A DNA stretch of 48,261 nt from Rhodospirillales bacterium (lineage in GTDB: Bacteria; Pseudomonadota; Alphaproteobacteria; Acetobacterales; Acetobacteraceae). The DNA lies in assembly GCA_017304945.1 (NCBI GenBank), contig JAFKLG010000088.1, positions 1-48,261 on the forward strand. The letters are read 5' to 3'. Position numbers and translations under genes: made by a program. The notes beneath the pieces are model-generated. The model worked only from the letters and a program-made list of their open reading frames with translations. It had not been told where the DNA came from and ran no database searches. Below are positions 35,066 to 43,800 of this stretch, piece by piece. Position 1 is the stretch's first letter; every line of letters begins with the position of its first letter.

Positions 35066-36259
35066 CTAGATCTTTCCCGCCTGACGCAGGATTCCGTAGA
35101 TCTCCTCGAGCAGCTTGCCGTTGTGGTTCTGCTTCTCGTCCGGCTGGCTGTTGAGGCCGACCACGATCACCGCGCCGTTGGCGGGGAAATAGGCGTAGAG
35201 CACACGGTAGCCGAGCGTCATGCCCTGATAGTACCAGTACTGTCCCATGGCCGGGCGGAAGCCGGCGCCGACGCCCAGGCCGAACGCGGCCGGATCCTCC
35301 TGCGACGGCGCGGCGACGGGCTCGCCGGTCTTGTTGGAGACGAGGGTCATCAGCTCCTGCCGCTGCTTGTCGGCGAGCAGCGGCCCCTCGTACAGCGCGC
35401 GCGCCCAGCGCGACACGTCCTGCATCGTGGAGACGATCCCGCCGGCGGCCTGCATCCAGGACACGCTGTCGTTCTTCACGTCGTGCCCGAGCAGCGGGGC
35501 GAGCAGCGCGTTGTCGGGGTCGTGGTTGAAGAAGTAGCCGGACACCATGCGATCGGTGATCGCGGCGGGATAGCGGTTCTGTTCGTAATGCGTGTCCTTC
35601 AGTTCGGCCTGGGCGAAGAGCCGGCGCACGACGTTGGTGTAGGAATCCCCGCTCGCCTTCTCGATGATCATCTGCGCGAGGATGTAGTTGGTGTTGGAGT
35701 AGGTCCAGCCGCTGACGGGCTTCGGCTCCCCGTTGTGCGGATAGACCGACGCGACCAGCGCCTCCGGCGTGTAGACGTGGTTCGGGTCGTTGCCCATGAG
35801 CCTGGCGATCGACGGCTCGTTGTCGTAGCCGGGAATCGGGCTGGTCATGTCGAGCAGGCGGCGGATCGTGACGTCCTTCCAGGCAGGATATTGCGGCAGC
35901 CATTTGCCGATCGTGTCGTCGATGCCGAGCTTGCCGGCGGCTTCGAGATGCAGGATGGCGACGGCGGTGAAGGACTTGGTGACGCTGCCGATCTCGAAGA
36001 GGTCGTTTGGTGCGGTCTTCGCGCCCTCGCCGCCGTAGCGTGTGGTGCCGGCGGCGAGATCGATGGTGTGGTCTGCGCCTTTCAGGCTGACGCTCAGGGA
36101 GACGGCGGAGATGTGTTCCGCTTCCGCGCGGGTCCTCACGTAGGTGGTGATGGCGGTTTGCAGCGTGTGCTCGAGGGCCTGGTCTCGGGCCTGGGCCAGG
36201 ACGGGCGCGCATGCGCTCAGCACGGTGAAGCCGATGGCGAGCAATGGTGCGCGGAACAT
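35066..36259 (-). CDS. Secreted serine hydrolase of the beta-lactamase / D-Ala-D-Ala carboxypeptidase fold
   Basis: The 397-residue protein has a signal peptide (LLAIGFTVLSACAPVLAQA, cut near residue 23) and a class C-type domain. The SxxK motif is Ser92-V-T-Lys95 in EIGSVTKSFTAVA, and the YxN motif is Tyr187-Ser-Asn189 in GWTYSNTNY. The third motif is not clear. It may be a peptidoglycan peptidase, esterase or other periplasmic hydrolase; antibiotic hydrolysis cannot be inferred. ATG at 36257-36259 has AGGAGG 6 bases upstream. It converges on the hxlR-type gene and stands alone. Confidence 0.88.
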   Translation of the reverse strand: MFRAPLLAIGFTVLSACAPVLAQARDQALEHTLQTAITTYVRTRAEAEHISAVSLSVSLKGADHTIDLAAGTTRYGGEGAKTAPNDLFEIGSVTKSFTAVAILHLEAAGKLGIDDTIGKWLPQYPAWKDVTIRRLLDMTSPIPGYDNEPSIARLMGNDPNHVYTPEALVASVYPHNGEPKPVSGWTYSNTNYILAQMIIEKASGDSYTNVVRRLFAQAELKDTHYEQNRYPAAITDRMVSGYFFNHDPDNALLAPLLGHDVKNDSVSWMQAAGGIVSTMQDVSRWARALYEGPLLADKQRQELMTLVSNKTGEPVAAPSQEDPAAFGLGVGAGFRPAMGQYWYYQGMTLGYRVLYAYFPANGAVIVVGLNSQPDEKQNHNGKLLEEIYGILRQAGKI

Positions 36260-36411
36260 GGAGCCTCCTGGAGCGGGCGTTCAAATGCGGCGAGGGTAGC
36301 AACGGCGAAACGGATTGGGCAGGCGCGGCGTGATCACGCGCGGGAAGCCATCGGGGGATCTTACAGGCACGCGTGCGCCCGACGTTCTCATTCTGAGGTC
36401 GGATCAGTCTC

Positions 36412-37173
36412 TCAGGTGGCCGCCGCCAGATCTGCCTTGTAGCGGCGCACCCATTCGCGGCTCACTGCGTCCGATAGTTTTGCGAGATCAGGTCTCACCG
36501 TTCCCACCTCCGGCGGATCGGAACCCAACGCCATACAGATATCGATCAACGTTTCGACGGGATGATCGGCGAACGCTTCGTAGGAGATCCGGAGAGGTTC
36601 GATCTGCTGATTGTCGAACCACTCACGCCAAGCATCCTCGGCACGCTGAAGGGCGATGACGTTCTGATGGATTGACTCGAAGTCATACACAGGCGCCTGA
36701 GGCGGCCTCTGTCGTTCAAGCTCGGTTCCGTCCGCGTTCAGATGCCAAAGCCCAGTCTGCTCCGCTTTCACGCATGAGACTGCCTGCGCGACCTTGTCTG
36801 AGCGTGAGAGATGAAGATACAGAGTCTCCCCGAACGCGCTCTCGAAACGATGCCTGTCGGAAGGCAGCCCAGGATAGAGACGATCGAGTGTCTCCGAGAG
36901 CAGCGGCAGATATGCCTGTTGAAGGCGAAGCCCAAATATTCCTGTTCCGGCTTTTCCTGCTTTCACGACTGCACGCAGATAGGCAGTGTCGAACGCCGTC
37001 TTGGACACCGTGTCGGTATCGGGCAGGCCCCACCTGGCGGCCCAGTCGTGCATGAATTCGGCCCGATGATAATAGGAGTCTGGATTTCCAGTGCGCCCCG
37101 TAGACGCCAGAAGCCTGCAGAGAAGCGTGCTGCCGCTTCTAGGCGTCGTGCAAATGATGTAGCTGGTGATCAT
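36412..37173 (-). CDS. Stf0-like sulfotransferase
   Basis: The 253-residue protein begins YIICTTPRSGSTLLCRLL, the 5'-phosphosulfate loop of PAPS-dependent sulfotransferases, and YLHLSRSDKVAQAVSCVKAEQTGLWH matches the 3'-phosphate region of the Stf0 (trehalose 2-sulfotransferase) family. It moves sulfate to a sugar or lipid hydroxyl, possibly in a surface glycan. Composition is less GC-rich than the neighbours, with more A/T in third positions, a sign of transfer. The start ATG is at 37171-37173. No PAPS-synthesis gene is near. Confidence 0.85.
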   Translation of the reverse strand: MITSYIICTTPRSGSTLLCRLLASTGRTGNPDSYYHRAEFMHDWAARWGLPDTDTVSKTAFDTAYLRAVVKAGKAGTGIFGLRLQQAYLPLLSETLDRLYPGLPSDRHRFESAFGETLYLHLSRSDKVAQAVSCVKAEQTGLWHLNADGTELERQRPPQAPVYDFESIHQNVIALQRAEDAWREWFDNQQIEPLRISYEAFADHPVETLIDICMALGSDPPEVGTVRPDLAKLSDAVSREWVRRYKADLAAAT

Positions 37174-37334
37174 CCGACGCGGCCATCCTGCTCGTCACGC
37201 TCTGCTCTACCGCCGTGAGCAGTCCCATTTTGCGTGCCACTCAGCAAGGGTTCGCTTTCCCATTCCGGGGCGAACGGACGCGCCGGCGCAAGAGCCCGAT
37301 GCTGTGGATTGACGTGCGACAGCACTGCGCCGTC

Positions 37335-37535
37335 GGCGCGATGCCGAAGGGGCGGCGAAGGGATTGGCTTGCGGCGGCGCTCGACGGCGTGCTGGCCCTG
37401 TTCGGCGCATGCGTCCTGCCGTTCGACACGAATGCGCCGCGGCACTCCGCCGAACTCGCGGTCAGGGCTCGAAAGGCCGGCCGAGGCTTCCCAACGCCGG
37501 ACGGCTACGTCGCCGTGGTCGCTGCCGCGGCCGGG
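37335..37535 (+). pseudogene. vapC toxin gene remnant (PIN domain, C-terminal half)
   Basis: The frame reads GAMPKGRRRDWLAAALDGVL, then PFDTNAPRHSAELAVRARKAGRGFPTPDGYVAVVAAAAG in order. This matches residues 48-113 of the intact-length VapC at 40290-40736 almost word for word (GAFPKGQRKDRLAAALDGVM and onwards), so it is a fragment of the same toxin family. The N-terminal third with the first acidic residues and the end with the last Asp are missing, and no vapB precedes it. The remnant overlaps the 3' end of the opposite thioesterase gene. Confidence 0.85.
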
Positions 37536-37990
37536 TCCTTGGGTGGCACGGCCTTGGGCGCCGTCTTCAGCAGCTTCCAGGTGGAGGTCGCGTAGGCGAG
37601 CAGCTCGCCGCCCTCGGCCCTGGCCTCGGCGCGGAGGAACCAGGTGCCGCCACGGCGGAGAGCCTCACCCCGGCATGTCACGCGTCCGCTGCGCGGCGGC
37701 GCGAGGTATTGGATCTTCATCTCCAGCGTCGTGCCCGGCCCGGCATGATGGTGGATCAGGTGACCCATGGAGATGTCGAGCGCCGTCGCCAGCACGCCGC
37801 CATGCACCGAACCCTGCGGGTTGAACATGAAGTCCTGGACGTCGAAGGCGACCTCGCACGCATCTTGCGGGTAGGTGATCTCGAGGCCGAACAGGCGGGT
37901 GAGGAAGAAGTCGCCGAAGACCTCCCGCTCCCCGCCGACGGCGCGGGCGAAGGCGGCGCGGGCCTGATCGATGTCGATTTTCCGTGTCAT
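37505..37990 (-). CDS. PaaI/hot dog-fold thioesterase, C-terminal tail made from vapC-derived DNA
   Basis: The 161-residue hot dog protein reads FNPQGSVHGGVLATALDISMGHLIHHH, with the HGG motif and Asp of PaaI-type acyl-CoA thioesterases, and IQYLAPPRSGRVTC. The normal domain ends near YATSTWKLL; the last 20 residues (KTAPKAVPPKDPAAAATTAT) are read partly from the opposite strand of the vapC remnant and look accidental. The ATG at 37988-37990 gives MTRKIDIDQ; an in-frame start at 38122 would add a low-complexity stretch. Substrate is unknown. The haloacid dehalogenase gene lies upstream on the same strand. Confidence 0.85.
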   Translation of the reverse strand: MTRKIDIDQARAAFARAVGGEREVFGDFFLTRLFGLEITYPQDACEVAFDVQDFMFNPQGSVHGGVLATALDISMGHLIHHHAGPGTTLEMKIQYLAPPRSGRVTCRGEALRRGGTWFLRAEARAEGGELLAYATSTWKLLKTAPKAVPPKDPAAAATTAT

Positions 37991-38170
37991 GCGTGCGTCC
38001 CCGGGAGTTCGTGCCTGACCGCCGCCGGATGTCGCCCCGGCGCCGGAGCCGGCCATGGGGCCGGCGGTGATATCCGAACGCCGCTTGCGGATGCGGCGAG
38101 GCGCCGGGTCGTCCCGGCGCAAGGCAGGTCGAGGAGGCCCGCCGCCGCAGGCCGGTTCGGATCGGTTCGG

Positions 38171-38875
38171 TCAGACCATCGCATCGGCGAGCCCCGTCAT
38201 GCTGGGCAGCAGCAGGTCCGGCTGATGCGGCCATTTGGCGAAGGGGCGCTGCCGGCGGTCGATGAAGGCGGTGTGCATGCCGGCCGCCTTGGCGCCGACG
38301 CAGTCGAACTCATGGTTGGCGACGAACAGCACCTCCTCCATCGCCACGTCCATCTTGCGCGCCGCCATCTCGTAGGTCGCGCGGTGCGGCTTGAAGGCGT
38401 TGGCCTCGGCGACGCTGATCACCGCGTCGAACGGGATGCCGTGATGCGGCTTGGCTGCCTCGAGCATGTCGGGATCGCCGTTCGACAGCACGACGATCTT
38501 GTACCGGCTCTGCAGCCGCGCCAGCGCCTCGGGGACTTCCGGGAAGCATTTCAGCCGCTCGATGCAGGAGACGAGCCAACGCACCTCCTCCTCCGTGTGC
38601 GCGATCCGCGCGCGGGTGAGCACGTGGCGAACGGACAGGTGGCCGATCTCACGGTAGGAGGTGTGCGCGCGGTGGAGCAGCGCATCGATCATCGAGTTCT
38701 CGAAATGGGTCCGGCGCCACCAGGTGACGAACTCGTAGGCGTTCCCCTTCCAGCCCTTGGCCTTGAGGAAGTCCACCGCGACCTCCCACAGGCCGGTCTG
38801 CATGTCCACGACCGTGCCGTACTGGTCGAACATGCAGACCTTGATCTTGCGCTTGAGCGCTTCGGCGTCGGCCAT
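38171..38875 (-). CDS. Haloacid dehalogenase, type II (HAD superfamily)
   Basis: The 234-residue HAD enzyme of the L-2-haloacid dehalogenase type has the nucleophile Asp in CMFDQYGTVVD (about residue 17), the second motif VVLSNGDPDML, the lysine in ANAFKPHRATYEM, and VANHEFDCVGAKAAGM as the fourth motif, where classical dehalogenases have SSNxWD. The changes at motifs 1 and 4 leave room for another substrate, so the dehalogenase name is tentative. ATG at 38873-38875 has GGAGGAACC upstream. It lies 180 bases before the thioesterase gene on the same strand. Confidence 0.88.
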   Translation of the reverse strand: MADAEALKRKIKVCMFDQYGTVVDMQTGLWEVAVDFLKAKGWKGNAYEFVTWWRRTHFENSMIDALLHRAHTSYREIGHLSVRHVLTRARIAHTEEEVRWLVSCIERLKCFPEVPEALARLQSRYKIVVLSNGDPDMLEAAKPHHGIPFDAVISVAEANAFKPHRATYEMAARKMDVAMEEVLFVANHEFDCVGAKAAGMHTAFIDRRQRPFAKWPHQPDLLLPSMTGLADAMV

Positions 38876-39163
38876 CGCGGTTCCTCCTTCGTCGTTGTGG
38901 GAGGAGCGTGGCAGCCGGCGCCGGATAGGAGAATGGGGCGGACGTCACGATCCACGCGGGCAACGAGTGCGCCCGCCTTGGGCCTGATGCGAGGACCAAG
39001 CGGCTGGCGCGCGATGCCGCGCCCGCGGCGAGGCACGCTCGCCGTATCGCCCAGCGCCGATCGGGGCGGGTTGCGCGCGGTGTGTCGGCGGCGCGCCCGT
39101 TCCAGCGTGGTGGTTCAGGGCCTGGTCTCGCGGCCCCCGAGCGGAGTGTTCCCTCTGGCCAAC
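38876..39163. other. Intergenic, no recognised gene
   Basis: This stretch follows the start of the dehalogenase gene and is GC-rich without a supported reading frame. It should contain the dehalogenase promoter. Open frames across it have no ribosome binding site and read as Arg/Pro-rich nonsense. Confidence 0.35.
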
Positions 39164-39352
39164 ATGACCCGTCGGATGCGTGGCATGCTGCTGCTCGCAG
39201 CCCTGCTCGGCGGATGCAGCCGCGGGTTGACCGTGCCCGAGGTGGGACAAGGCGGCCGCACACCAACCCCGCCAATCTGTGCCGTTCAGGATGTACTCGT
39301 CTTCAATGGCGCGAATGCGTCCACCGCCCAAGCAGTGCCGGCTTTCAGATAG
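39164..39352 (+). CDS. Possible small lipoprotein (doubtful)
   Basis: The 62-residue frame begins MTRRMRGMLLLAALLGGCSRG, a convincing lipoprotein signal with lipobox LGGC, and continues without any family resemblance to a stop at 39352. It overlaps the tail of the opposite NlpC/P60-like gene by about 67 bases. It could be a degraded lipoprotein gene joined to unrelated DNA; composition changes near 39280. No clear ribosome binding site is seen. Confidence 0.3.
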   Translation: MTRRMRGMLLLAALLGGCSRGLTVPEVGQGGRTPTPPICAVQDVLVFNGANASTAQAVPAFR

Positions 39353-39873
39353 TGTCGTGTCAGATGCAGCCAGTCCCCGAGAGGCGTCAATCGGAGCCCG
39401 CGCGGTTCGGCCCAGCCTTGAGCTTCAGAGACGAATGCAGCATCGCTGCGAGGATCGCGGACGATCTGGACGACGTGCGTGATCCCTCGAGGGCGAGGGT
39501 GATTGGTGGCCCACGCACCGCCACCCTGCTGGAGCCCGATCGTTGCATAGCGCGGCAGGGTGTCTCTCTCGATTCGATCACCGTCCAGGATGACGCCGGA
39601 GCGAGCTTCGAGCACTTCGATCATACGGTCTGACCAAGTATGGATCGCAGCAAGATCGTGGCTGTCGAACGTCTCCTCGCCAGTCGCCGCGTTGGCCGCC
39701 TGCATGCCTGCTTCAAGCAGCAGCGCGGCCCAACCCGAGCAGTCGATGACAGGTTGTGTAGACTGGAGCTTGTCGGCCTTGGCGCCGCCCTTGTAGCCAA
39801 CGCGGCCGGTGTGGCGCTGAACGAGCGTCCACATCGCCGTGCCTGCGGCAACCAGAGACGCTTCACTGCTCAA
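39286..39873 (-). CDS. NlpC/P60-like protein, unknown function
   Basis: The 195-residue protein contains QPVIDCSGWAALLLEAG at about residue 41, and the DCSGW motif with Cys45 is the signature of the NlpC/P60 cysteine peptidase nucleophile. VGYKGGAKADKL before it is also usual for this fold. A histidine follows at ATNHPRPRGITHVV, in a plausible position for the catalytic pair. There is no signal peptide. It may act on cell wall after lysis or as a toxin domain, or on another amide. Composition is less GC-rich than the genome. It has no partner on its strand. Confidence 0.5.
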   Translation of the reverse strand: MSSEASLVAAGTAMWTLVQRHTGRVGYKGGAKADKLQSTQPVIDCSGWAALLLEAGMQAANAATGEETFDSHDLAAIHTWSDRMIEVLEARSGVILDGDRIERDTLPRYATIGLQQGGGAWATNHPRPRGITHVVQIVRDPRSDAAFVSEAQGWAEPRGLRLTPLGDWLHLTRHYLKAGTAWAVDAFAPLKTSTS

Positions 39874-39988
39874 GTGCCGTCTCCTGCTTCGCGAGGTTTA
39901 CTCCGCCGTTTTCGGAGCAGAGACACGATCAGCCAGGGCGAATGGGCGGCGTGGCGCATTGGTCCGATACTCGTGGATAGACGCGTGA

Positions 39989-39996
39989 TAGTACTA
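39989..39996. promoter_or_regulatory. Palindrome upstream of vapB, possible autoregulatory operator
   Basis: TAGTACTA is a perfect 8-bp palindrome 43 bases before the vapB ATG, in an AT-richer stretch. VapBC complexes usually bind short palindromes in their own promoter, so this is the best candidate seen. The arms do not extend further without mismatches. Confidence 0.3.
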
Positions 39997-40038
39997 CGCC
40001 ATATCGCCATCTCTCCAACAAGACGGGCTCTTGCGATC

Positions 40039-40293
40039 ATGCCGGCCGTGACGATCCGCAATCTCTCCGAGGAGACGCATCGCGCGCTGAAGGTCCCCGC
40101 GGCGCAGCATGACCACAGCACGGAAGCGGAGATCCGCGCGATCCTGGACACCGCGGTGCGACCGGACGGCCGGGTGCGGCTTGGCTGCGCGCTGGCGGAG
40201 ATGAGCCGGAAGATCGGCGTGACCAATGCCGACGTGGAGGCCTTGGAAGAGCAGCGCAGCACCAGCACAGTCGAGGTGCTGCTCTCTCCGTGA
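40039..40293 (+). CDS. vapB: VapB/FitA-type antitoxin (ribbon-helix-helix)
   Basis: The 84-residue protein has an N-terminal ribbon-helix-helix DNA-binding domain (VTIRNLSEETHRALK, then HDHSTEAEIRAILDTAV) and a C-terminal tail that should wrap the toxin. It resembles the FitA/VapB antitoxins with ALKVRAAQ in place of its ALKVPAAQ; Pro20 in the first helix turn is unusual. The stop overlaps the vapC GTG start (GTGA), the normal coupling for such pairs. A long in-frame extension upstream is non-coding. Confidence 0.88.
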   Translation: MPAVTIRNLSEETHRALKVPAAQHDHSTEAEIRAILDTAVRPDGRVRLGCALAEMSRKIGVTNADVEALEEQRSTSTVEVLLSP

Positions 40294-40736
40294 TCCTGCT
40301 CCACACGAAGGTCGTTTCCGAAGCGATGAAGCCCCTACCCTCGCCGGCAGTGCTCGGAAGGCTCGACGCCCAGATGGCCGAGACGCTGTATCTGTCCAGC
40401 GTCACCGTCGGGGAGCTGATGTTCGGGATCGGCGCGTTTCCGAAGGGGCAGCGCAAGGATCGTCTTGCCGCAGCGCTCGACGGCGTGATGGACCTGTTCG
40501 GGGCGCGCATCCTGCCGTTCGACACGAGCGCGGCGCGCCGATACGCCGATCTGGCAGTCAGGGCTCGGGCAGCCGGGCGAGGCTTTCCGACTCCGGACGG
40601 CTATATCGCCGCAATTGCCGCCGCGGCTGGGTTCGCGGTTGCGTGCCGGGACACCAGCGCGTTCACGGCGGCGGGGCTGAGGGTGATCGATCCTTGGGGC
40701 GTGACGGGATTCTCGTCACGGTCTTCAGTTCGGTAG
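40290..40736 (+). CDS. vapC: VapC-type PIN domain toxin with altered active site (His5)
   Basis: The 148-residue PIN protein normally cuts RNA with four acidic residues. Here it reads MILLHTKVVSEAMK, where relatives read MILLDTNVVSEAMK: the first catalytic Asp is His5 (CAC codon) and the following Asn is Lys7. The other acidic residues are kept: Glu42 in TVGELMFG, Asp103 in TPDGYIAAIA and Asp121 in CRDTSAF. The protein ends with VTGFSSRSSVR. Loss of the first Asp predicts weak or no nuclease activity, so this pair may be decaying or serve only as a repressor complex. GTG at 40290 overlaps the vapB stop. Confidence 0.88.
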   Translation: MILLHTKVVSEAMKPLPSPAVLGRLDAQMAETLYLSSVTVGELMFGIGAFPKGQRKDRLAAALDGVMDLFGARILPFDTSAARRYADLAVRARAAGRGFPTPDGYIAAIAAAAGFAVACRDTSAFTAAGLRVIDPWGVTGFSSRSSVR

Positions 40737-40873
40737 GACTGGGCGCGTCCTGTACGGAACGTCTGGTGAGGGCTATCAATGACTGATACGCGCAAACTGG
40801 GTTGCCGAGCTTCGACGTCCACGCCACATACACGCTCACGCACCGATCGGGCGGTCACCAAGGCTGACAGAAC

Positions 40874-43800
40874 ATGAGTGGCGACAACCCGTCCGTAGAG
40901 CGTCTGCAACAACTCCTCGACCTTAGCGCCGAGCAGCTCGACAACTTGCAGATGCTGCGGGACCTGCTCGGTCCGGCATTCGCTGTTCGCTACGAAGATT
41001 TCTGTCGCCTCTCAATGGGCAAGTTCGATCTTAATACCTCACTGTTGATGGCCGCGCATGCTCTGCGTGAACTCGACTCCATGCTGAGATCCGTCCTCGC
41101 CGGACCGATGGAGGCCATACCCACTATTGACGATTCCTTGTCTGAGAAGTTCGTAAAAGCGAAGTTCGAGTTGAGGAAGTTGGGCCTGCCTGCTCCTGTC
41201 TTAACTGCTGCAGATAATGTGCTGAAGCCAAAACATAGTCACAAACACCAGATAAAACACCTGCTCGGACGATTGGGATTGGATCCGGAGGGAGACGTCG
41301 CCCACCGATGGATAGCTCTTACCCAGAATGTCAAAGCCGCGCACAGACGATCGAACGATAGTCTCCGGACCAATGAAGAATATCGGCAGACTTTTCAACG
41401 GCCTTTTGATACAGTGCTCCGAGAAGTTCTGGTTGCACTGCGCGGCCGGTATACATCTCTCATACGCCACGTCGACCGGATTACTGTGGACGTCGACCGA
41501 GCCAGAGCGGTTGCAGCCTTCAGAGACGAAATTCCCTTGGCTTTGCAGCTTCAATGGCGATTCTTCATCCAGATCGAAAGCGGCGATTGGCTGCCACGGC
41601 TACTGGACGCTGGTCTTCTCGGGGAGCCACCAACCCTGTTGCTGGAAGGAGCCGACGAACCGAGGCGCTTCGGCATATGGCCTGCCGGTAACTACCTTAA
41701 GCGGATGGCAGCGTCAGCAGATGCGGTGACGCGCGCAGGGGTCGTCAAGGCTCTCCGCGCCCTTACCGGCGAGTTGCATCCGGAAATTCTTGAACAGGCC
41801 TTCGCGATAACAAGCGCACTTCCCGCGCCGGAGATCGCGAGCCTCGTTGATGTCATTATCCAATGGCTTCGAGAAGACATCGGCCCGACCTACTCCGCGG
41901 GTCCCGCATCTTTGGTGAGAAAACTCGCTGAAGGACCGGAGCGACGGGCAGCGACGGATATCGCGCGCGAGGTATTTCAGTTTCGGGACAAAGAGGGTGA
42001 ATGTGCCAGTCGTTTCGCCCAACACATGTATGAGCATTGGTTGCTCGAGCTTCGCGCCTCTTTGACGGATGCTTGCGGCCTCGAAGCTCTGCGTGTGTTC
42101 GTCGAGCTGCTCCACGACCAGGAGAGAATCTCCGGTGGCGGCAAATACCGCCATCTGTCGGGGCGCTCGATCGCCGACATCACGCTACCGCCCATAGACA
42201 TCCATGAAGCACTACTTGTCACAGTACGAGATTGCGCACGGACACTGATCATCGACCAGAAAATATCGGTTGCGGAAGTGATTGGTATTCTTACTTCGAT
42301 GCCCGGGAAGACTTTTACTCGTCTGGCCCTCAATACGTTGGCCCTCGATCCCCGAGGCGCACCGGAAACAGCACGTTCGTGGCTGCTGAATGAGGAGTTC
42401 ATCGACCAACATTGGGTGCGTGCCGAGTACGGAGCATTGGCCACCGCCTGGTTCCCAGCGCTACGACCGGAAGATCAGCGGGAGATATTCCGGATCGTCG
42501 ACGCCCTCCCGGAGAAATACATCGAAGCCTGGAAGGCCAGGATCCGAGCGTCAGAGCAACGAGATCCTACGGCCAATGAGATCGCAGATTTCTACGCGCA
42601 TTTCGCCAGGGAAACTTGCTGGGGTTGGCGGGCGGTTTTGCCCCCAGATCGGCGAGCGATAGTCGATCGCGCCGGTGATCCGGCAGGCTGGTATCAGCGG
42701 ATGGTGACCTCCGACGAGCCACCCATCACCGCGGACGATCTCGCAAATCGGTCGATCGAACAGATTGTCGAGTTCCTGAAAGATTGGAAGCCGGTTGCCG
42801 ATTCACTACGCCAAACCGTAACCGCACTGGCGGAAGAGATCAGGCAAGCGGCGGTAGCCAACGCCGCTAAATTCTCCAATGGAGCAGCCGAGTTCGCAGC
42901 GCTCAAGCCAATTTATATCCGGCGGTTGATTGAGGGCTTCCAACAGATCGTTGGAAACCATGAAGAGATCAATTGGCGCGCCATTCTGGAACTCATCAAA
43001 CAGACCTTCGCCAGAGCGAATGAGCTGATCGACGCAGGCGATCTATCTCCCGGCGACGATCAAAGCTGGGACTGGACGCTGATGGCTGCATGCGACCTGC
43101 TGGATGTCGGCCTCCGTGCCGGGAACGCACATCTTCAACTCGTCCACCGCGATCAAGTTCTGGATCTTGTCCTTGATGCTTTCACGGTCGGCCAAAGGCC
43201 CATAGAGATCGAAGATTTCGGCGCCAAGTTCGAGAACCAGCCATTCTACATGGCGCGCAACACTCTGCGCGGCAAGGCTGTTGAACTAGCCATATTGTTC
43301 ATCGTCTGGGCAAATCCAGACGCGAAGTTGAGCAAAGAAAGGCGCCCCGCTACAATCAGCGCAGAACCACGGATTGCCCACGCCCTGGAACTGCAGCTAC
43401 AAGATCGCTCCCCTGATGGCCGAATTCCGCGCGCCATCATCGGCGGCTATTTGCGGCAATTCTATTTCAACGATGCGACTTGGTTGAGGCCGCTGATGCC
43501 ATTGCTGTTTCCGACCAACTATCCTGATCTCAAAGCAGCTTCTTGGGATTCACATCTGATGAACGGGTCAGGCCCGGTCGATGAGCTGTTCACAGATATG
43601 GCTCGATGCTACTCAGACGAGATCGAGTTGCTAGCCTCCCAGCAGCCCAGCGATCACAACGACAGCATCAGCCACCGCCAGCATCGCCTGGCCGACTACG
43701 TCATGGTTCTCCTGCTGCGTGCCACGCTTCCAGCGCCGGTCCTTCAACAGTTCTTGGAGCGGGCTTCTGCAGATGTACGACGGCGTGCCATGGGGTTTGT

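Noticed and set aside
37215..37334. N-terminal part of a 126-codon frame containing the vapC remnant
   Set aside because: It does not match VapC N-termini and has no start signals; only 37335-37535 is VapC-like.
40874..41500. HEPN RNase motif in the N-terminal unit of the large protein
   Set aside because: Helices with AHALRELD look HEPN-like, but no R-x4-6-H pair was found in this stretch.
42287..42325. Possible Walker A (MPGKTF) in the large protein
   Set aside because: The first glycine of GxxxxGK[ST] is not in place and no Walker B follows, so this is not a P-loop.
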